From Bacteroidales bacterium (lineage in GTDB: Bacteria > Bacteroidota > Bacteroidia > Bacteroidales > JAOZTL01), in contig JAOZTL010000131.1 in the NCBI GenBank assembly GCA_029942205.1, positions 1 to 7,957 on the forward strand: a stretch of DNA of 7,957 bases. Direction: 5' to 3'. The translations under genes and the position numbers were made by a program. Of the stretch, positions 5,062-7,957 are shown one piece after another (positions within the stretch are counted from its first letter, which is position 1; every line of letters begins with the position of its first letter). The notes under the pieces were generated by a model. The model was not told where the DNA came from and searched no databases. It saw only the letters and a list, made by a program, of their open reading frames with translations.

Positions 5062-6477
5062 ATGAAGATATTAGCCAAAAAATTCTATATTTTATCCGAT
5101 GAGCAAGAAATTACCCTAGGTATCATTCGGAAAAAACTCTTATCATGGATACTTCTTTTGCTCAATATCCTCGTTTTGCCTATCGTAATAATAGGAGTAA
5201 TCGAAGCAATCAAATTTGAGCAGAACTATGCCGCCATTGCTTATATTGCCTTTTTTATCATTCTCCTTTCCAATTATTTATTCCGAAACAAAAGCCCATA
5301 TTGGCTCAGTGTTTCTTTATTTTTGCTCAGCGGCTATGCCATGGCATTACTCAACATAACTCTTTACGGCTTTAGCGGTGCAGGAATCCCCATATTATAC
5401 GCATTGGCTGTATTGGCAACCATCTTTTTGGGAGTGCATGCAGGTTTTATCATGCTTCTTATCGGTAGTGTATCCATGGCTGTGGTTGCTTATCTGATGA
5501 CTAACCACCTTCTGGTCATCAATATCGATTTGATGAAAATATCTACCCTCCCCATCTCGTGGATCACCGCCACGATGGTGCTCTTATTCCTTGGCAGTGT
5601 GATGATATTTGGCTACGAAGTAATTCAAAACAACCTACTGTACTCCCTCCTGCGAGTAAAACAGCAAGCCGCCAGCCTGAAAAAGAACAACCAAGAACTG
5701 GAAGAAGCTCTGAGCTTCCGTGAAGAAATACTCCAAAAACTCCATACTGCTAAAAAGAAAGCAGAAGAAAGCGATCAACTAAAAACCGAGTTTATCAATA
5801 ACCTATCGCACGAAATTCGTACCCCGATGAACGCCATCTTAGGCTTCTCCAACCTACTGAACAAACCAATACTAACCGACGAGAAAAGAAAAAAATACAT
5901 CGATACCATCCAAATCAATGGAACTCAACTCATGCGTATTGTTGATGATCTTTTGGATATGTCCATTCTTGCTACTAAACAAGCAGAAGTAATAGAAGAA
6001 CAAATTTGTTTGAACAATTTATTGTCTAATCTCTTTTTTGTTTGGGAAAAAAAAGCCATAAAAAAGAACATCCAGTTCTATCTCCAAAAAGAACTCACCC
6101 TTAATGAAAGCAAAATACATATAGACTCGGTTATACTGAATAAAATACTAACTAAACTACTCGAAAATGCCCTCAAATTTACCACCGAAGGCTCGATAGA
6201 GCTTGGCTGTTGCCTCACTAATGCATCGCTAGAAATATACGTGAAAGACACAGGCATAGGCATAAAACCCGAAAGTTTAAAGACAATATTCGATCGGTTT
6301 TCGCAAGAAGAAAAGAGTTTAAACCAAAATGTAGGCGGGCTAGGGCTAGGGCTCTCCATTGCCAAAGAAAATGCCAAACTTCTCAATGGTGAAATTACTG
6401 TCTTATCCGAAAAAGGAAAAGGATCTACATTCAAGCTCATCATCCCTCACAAACCACTAAGTCTGCAAACTACTTGA
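5062..6477 (+). CDS. Membrane-bound sensor histidine kinase (six predicted TM segments, HisKA-HATPase_c)
   Basis: The product is 471 aa when started at the ATG at 5062. An in-frame TTG at 5047 would add five residues, but ATG is preferred. The N-terminal half (about 28-187) holds roughly six hydrophobic segments with short loops and no large extracytoplasmic domain, so any stimulus is probably sensed in or near the membrane. A basic/acidic helical linker follows (about 200-240). The HisKA domain carries the autophosphorylated H250 in NLSHEIRTPMN. The ATPase domain shows the N box LLENALKF with N369, the G1 box DTGIGI (396-401), the F box FDRFSQ, and the G2 box GGLGLGLS (425-432). All catalytic residues are present, so it should autophosphorylate. 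It lacks an attached receiver domain, and no response-regulator gene follows, so it is an orphan or a hybrid-type relative acting on a distant regulator. The signal it detects is unknown. It follows the Septu operon after a 165-bp spacer containing its own possible promoter. Confidence 0.9.
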   Translation: MKILAKKFYILSDEQEITLGIIRKKLLSWILLLLNILVLPIVIIGVIEAIKFEQNYAAIAYIAFFIILLSNYLFRNKSPYWLSVSLFLLSGYAMALLNITLYGFSGAGIPILYALAVLATIFLGVHAGFIMLLIGSVSMAVVAYLMTNHLLVINIDLMKISTLPISWITATMVLLFLGSVMIFGYEVIQNNLLYSLLRVKQQAASLKKNNQELEEALSFREEILQKLHTAKKKAEESDQLKTEFINNLSHEIRTPMNAILGFSNLLNKPILTDEKRKKYIDTIQINGTQLMRIVDDLLDMSILATKQAEVIEEQICLNNLLSNLFFVWEKKAIKKNIQFYLQKELTLNESKIHIDSVILNKILTKLLENALKFTTEGSIELGCCLTNASLEIYVKDTGIGIKPESLKTIFDRFSQEEKSLNQNVGGLGLGLSIAKENAKLLNGEITVLSEKGKGSTFKLIIPHKPLSLQTT

Positions 6478-6503
6478 TGTTGCTAACGAAACTTAATCAG
6501 TAA

Positions 6504-6671
6504 ATGATGATGAAAAAATGGAATACTACTTACCTACTCCCGATTTGTCTTTCTTTTCTTTGGGCTAATACATACGCACAATCGGGAACTTATTTCGTAC
6601 ACATCAGCAACTCCGAAGCATACAGTGGCAAAGTTCATTGTAAGCCCACGATAACAATCGTGAGATCGTAG
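6504..6671 (+). CDS. Short secreted peptide or truncated remnant of a secreted-protein gene, 55 aa
   Basis: The frame starts with three consecutive ATG codons, 26 bp after the kinase stop. It gives a textbook signal peptide: basic MMMKKW, a hydrophobic core (TYLLPICLSFLW), and a likely cleavage after A25 in NTYA-QSG. Only about 30 residues follow before TAG, and they match no family I recognise. A real secreted peptide is possible. However, the abrupt end, close to an inverted repeat (CACGAT/ATCGTG, 6647-6662) and just before a terminator, suggests that the 3' part of a longer gene was deleted. It could be cotranscribed with the kinase. The sequence shows a signal peptide and a short frame; the truncation is inference. 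Confidence 0.5.
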   Translation: MMMKKWNTTYLLPICLSFLWANTYAQSGTYFVHISNSEAYSGKVHCKPTITIVRS

Positions 6672-6693
6672 TTTGCATGTAAATAAATAAAAT

Positions 6694-6730
6694 AGCGAGA
6701 GTGTGGACTGAAAGCCACACCCTCGCTTTT
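6694..6730. terminator. Bidirectional intrinsic terminator between convergent genes
   Basis: AGCGAG-a-GTGTGG (6694-6706) pairs with CCACAC-c-CTCGCT (6715-6727): 12 bp with a single A/C mismatch and an 8-nt loop. TTTT follows on the plus strand. On the minus strand the stem is followed by a T-rich tract (complement of 6680-6693). It sits between the rightward kinase region and the leftward surface-protein gene and can end both transcripts. Confidence 0.85.
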
Positions 6731-6782
6731 GAATATCTATTCATTTAGCCTTTTTCAAAAAAATCGACCGCAGCGGTAATAG

Positions 6783-7957
6783 TTAAAAAGCACGAACTGC
6801 ACGCACGTAAAATGTGTTGCCCTTAGGGTTGATGTTATGACCGCCATCGCTGAAAATCTGGCTCCGCACGTTGTAGTTATTGTACTCAGAAGAACTCCAA
6901 TAATTGAAACCAGCAAAAACCGTGCCAGAATTAGCTTGCGCTCTTGTGTTTATTACACCTTTATTCTCAAACATTTTGTTTAATTCGTCTTTTGATGGAA
7001 GAAACCAATCACTATAACTACCGCCTGAATATGCACGAGCTAAACCAGCTGCATAATCGGTTTCGGTTGCTTCTTGACTGGCTATAATAGCATCCGTGTT
7101 GGCACTGCCTGTTCCTATTGCTGTAGCAGTTACACCTGTTGTTGTATAACTGCCGTTGTACCATTGTATTCCAGTACTTTGGTCGGTAACTGCACATACT
7201 AAACCGTGTACTTGGTCTGCTACATATCCTGCATCACCATCTACAAATAGGTAAAATACTACTCCGCCTTCTGCAAAACTACCTACAGCATAAGAGCCTG
7301 TTAAACCTGCAACTTCTGCATTTAATGTTTGTGCTCCTACTGTTGTGCCAAGTGTCCATGTTACGCTTGCATTACCGCTTGCATCAGTTGTTACAGTTGC
7401 ATTTGATACAAAACCTTCTGTTACTGCAAAACTAACTTCTGTTCCTGCAAAAGCATCGCCATTTTGGTCTTTTACTATTACTACCACAGGGTTTGTTAAG
7501 GCTGTTTCTATTGTTGCTGTTTGTGCATCGCCATCTACAAGCTCTATACTTGTGGCTACAAGCGGAACTGCTGCACCCGTTGCTTTTACTGTAATTGGCG
7601 AACCTGTTAGACCAGCAACTGTAACGGTTAATGTTTGCTCTCCTTCGGTTGTACCGAGTATCCATGTTACGCTTGCATTACCGCTTGCATCAGTTGTAAC
7701 TGTTGCATTTGATACTGAGCCTTCTGTTACTACAAAACTAACTTCTGTTCCTGCAAGAGCATTGCCATCTTGGTCTTTTACCATCACTACCACAGGGTTT
7801 GCTAAGGCTGTTTCTACTGTTGCTGTTTGTGCATCGCCATCTACAAGCTCTATACTTGTGGCTACAAGCGGAACTGCTGAGCCAGTTGCTTTTACTGTAA
7901 TTGGCGAACCTGTTAAGGCTGTTGTGCCATCAGCTTTAAAGGCTGTTACTGTTAAAG
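6783..7957 (-). CDS. Surface/secreted protein with bacterial Ig-like (Big_1) repeats and C-terminal FISUMP/DUF1566-type domain, partial
   Basis: The frame is open from the right edge to the TAA at 6783, so the N-terminus (presumably with an export signal) is outside. The visible 390 residues contain the end of one Big_1 (invasin/intimin-type Ig) repeat (1-30). Two further repeats follow (about 31-132 and 133-219), each with VVVxVKDQxGxAxAGTEVSF and VTTDASGNASVTW. Then comes a FISUMP/DUF1566-like domain (about 223-390). Its hallmarks are SDWFLPSKDELN (315-326), YWSSSEY (352-358) and the terminal FYVRAVRAF. Big_1 repeats form rod-like stalks on cell-surface adhesins, and the C-terminal domain has a lectin-like fold in related proteins. 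An exposed binding or adhesive role is therefore likely, though the ligand is unknown. A GTG at 7793 gives a 336-codon frame, but the frame continues upstream without a stop and the repeats do too, so that GTG is not the true start. No type IX secretion C-terminal domain is evident. Confidence 0.88.
   Translation of the reverse strand, partial: LTVTAFKADGTTALTGSPITVKATGSAVPLVATSIELVDGDAQTATVETALANPVVVMVKDQDGNALAGTEVSFVVTEGSVSNATVTTDASGNASVTWILGTTEGEQTLTVTVAGLTGSPITVKATGAAVPLVATSIELVDGDAQTATIETALTNPVVVIVKDQNGDAFAGTEVSFAVTEGFVSNATVTTDASGNASVTWTLGTTVGAQTLNAEVAGLTGSYAVGSFAEGGVVFYLFVDGDAGYVADQVHGLVCAVTDQSTGIQWYNGSYTTTGVTATAIGTGSANTDAIIASQEATETDYAAGLARAYSGGSYSDWFLPSKDELNKMFENKGVINTRAQANSGTVFAGFNYWSSSEYNNYNVRSQIFSDGGHNINPKGNTFYVRAVRAF
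7299..7957 (-). repeat. 306-bp in-frame tandem repeats encoding Big_1 domains
   Basis: The sequence at 7485-7494 recurs at 7791-7800, giving a 306-bp (102-codon) period. Complete or near-complete copies span 7560-7865 and 7299-7559, with part of a third at 7866-7957. Over about 75 bp from 7485 and 7791 the two copies differ at only two positions, including silent sites. This points to recent duplication or gene conversion. The partial copy differs in one loop (TAFKADGTTALTGSP against TVAGLTGSP), an in-frame length change. Confidence 0.85.

Noticed and set aside
6078..6443. Leftward open frame inside the histidine kinase gene
   Set aside because: It is fully antisense to conserved HATPase_c coding sequence and is a shadow frame.

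Overview
The window looks like chromosomal DNA of a low-GC member of the Bacteroidota. Three things support this. Sequences matching the Bacteroidota promoter core (TAnnTTTG, once with a TTTG element 20 bp upstream) precede several genes. Start codons are preceded by A/T-rich leaders instead of GGAGG-type ribosome binding sites. The last gene has the bacterial Ig plus FISUMP/DUF1566 architecture common in this phylum. The species cannot be told from the sequence.

Layout, left to right. (1) The first 51 codons of an N6-adenine DNA methyltransferase run leftward off the window. (2) A leftward 239-codon gene of unknown function has a consensus promoter, a leader able to form two hairpins, and an intrinsic terminator. 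(3) About 1.2 kb follows without a convincing gene. It holds very T-rich DNA, a compact GC-rich hairpin island, a 12-unit 21-bp tandem array, and the first copy of a 57-bp repeat. (4) A two-gene Septu anti-phage operon comes next: ptuA (ATPase) and ptuB (HNH nuclease), overlapping by ATGA and preceded by their own promoter. The second copy of the 57-bp repeat begins 5 bp after the ptuB stop. (5) An orphan membrane histidine kinase follows, then a 55-codon ORF with a signal peptide that looks truncated. (6) A strong bidirectional hairpin terminator separates these from a convergent, partial surface-protein gene with near-identical 306-bp Big_1 repeats and a FISUMP C-terminal domain.

The methyltransferase start (restriction-modification or related) and the Septu pair suggest a defence island. 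In Septu, the PtuA ATPase is thought to control the PtuB nuclease, and both are made from one coupled message. The direct repeats bracketing only this operon make it look like a discrete cassette that could have been gained, or could be lost, as a unit. The PtuA here also carries about 185 helical residues before its ATPase core. The kinase and the surface protein show no evident link to defence.
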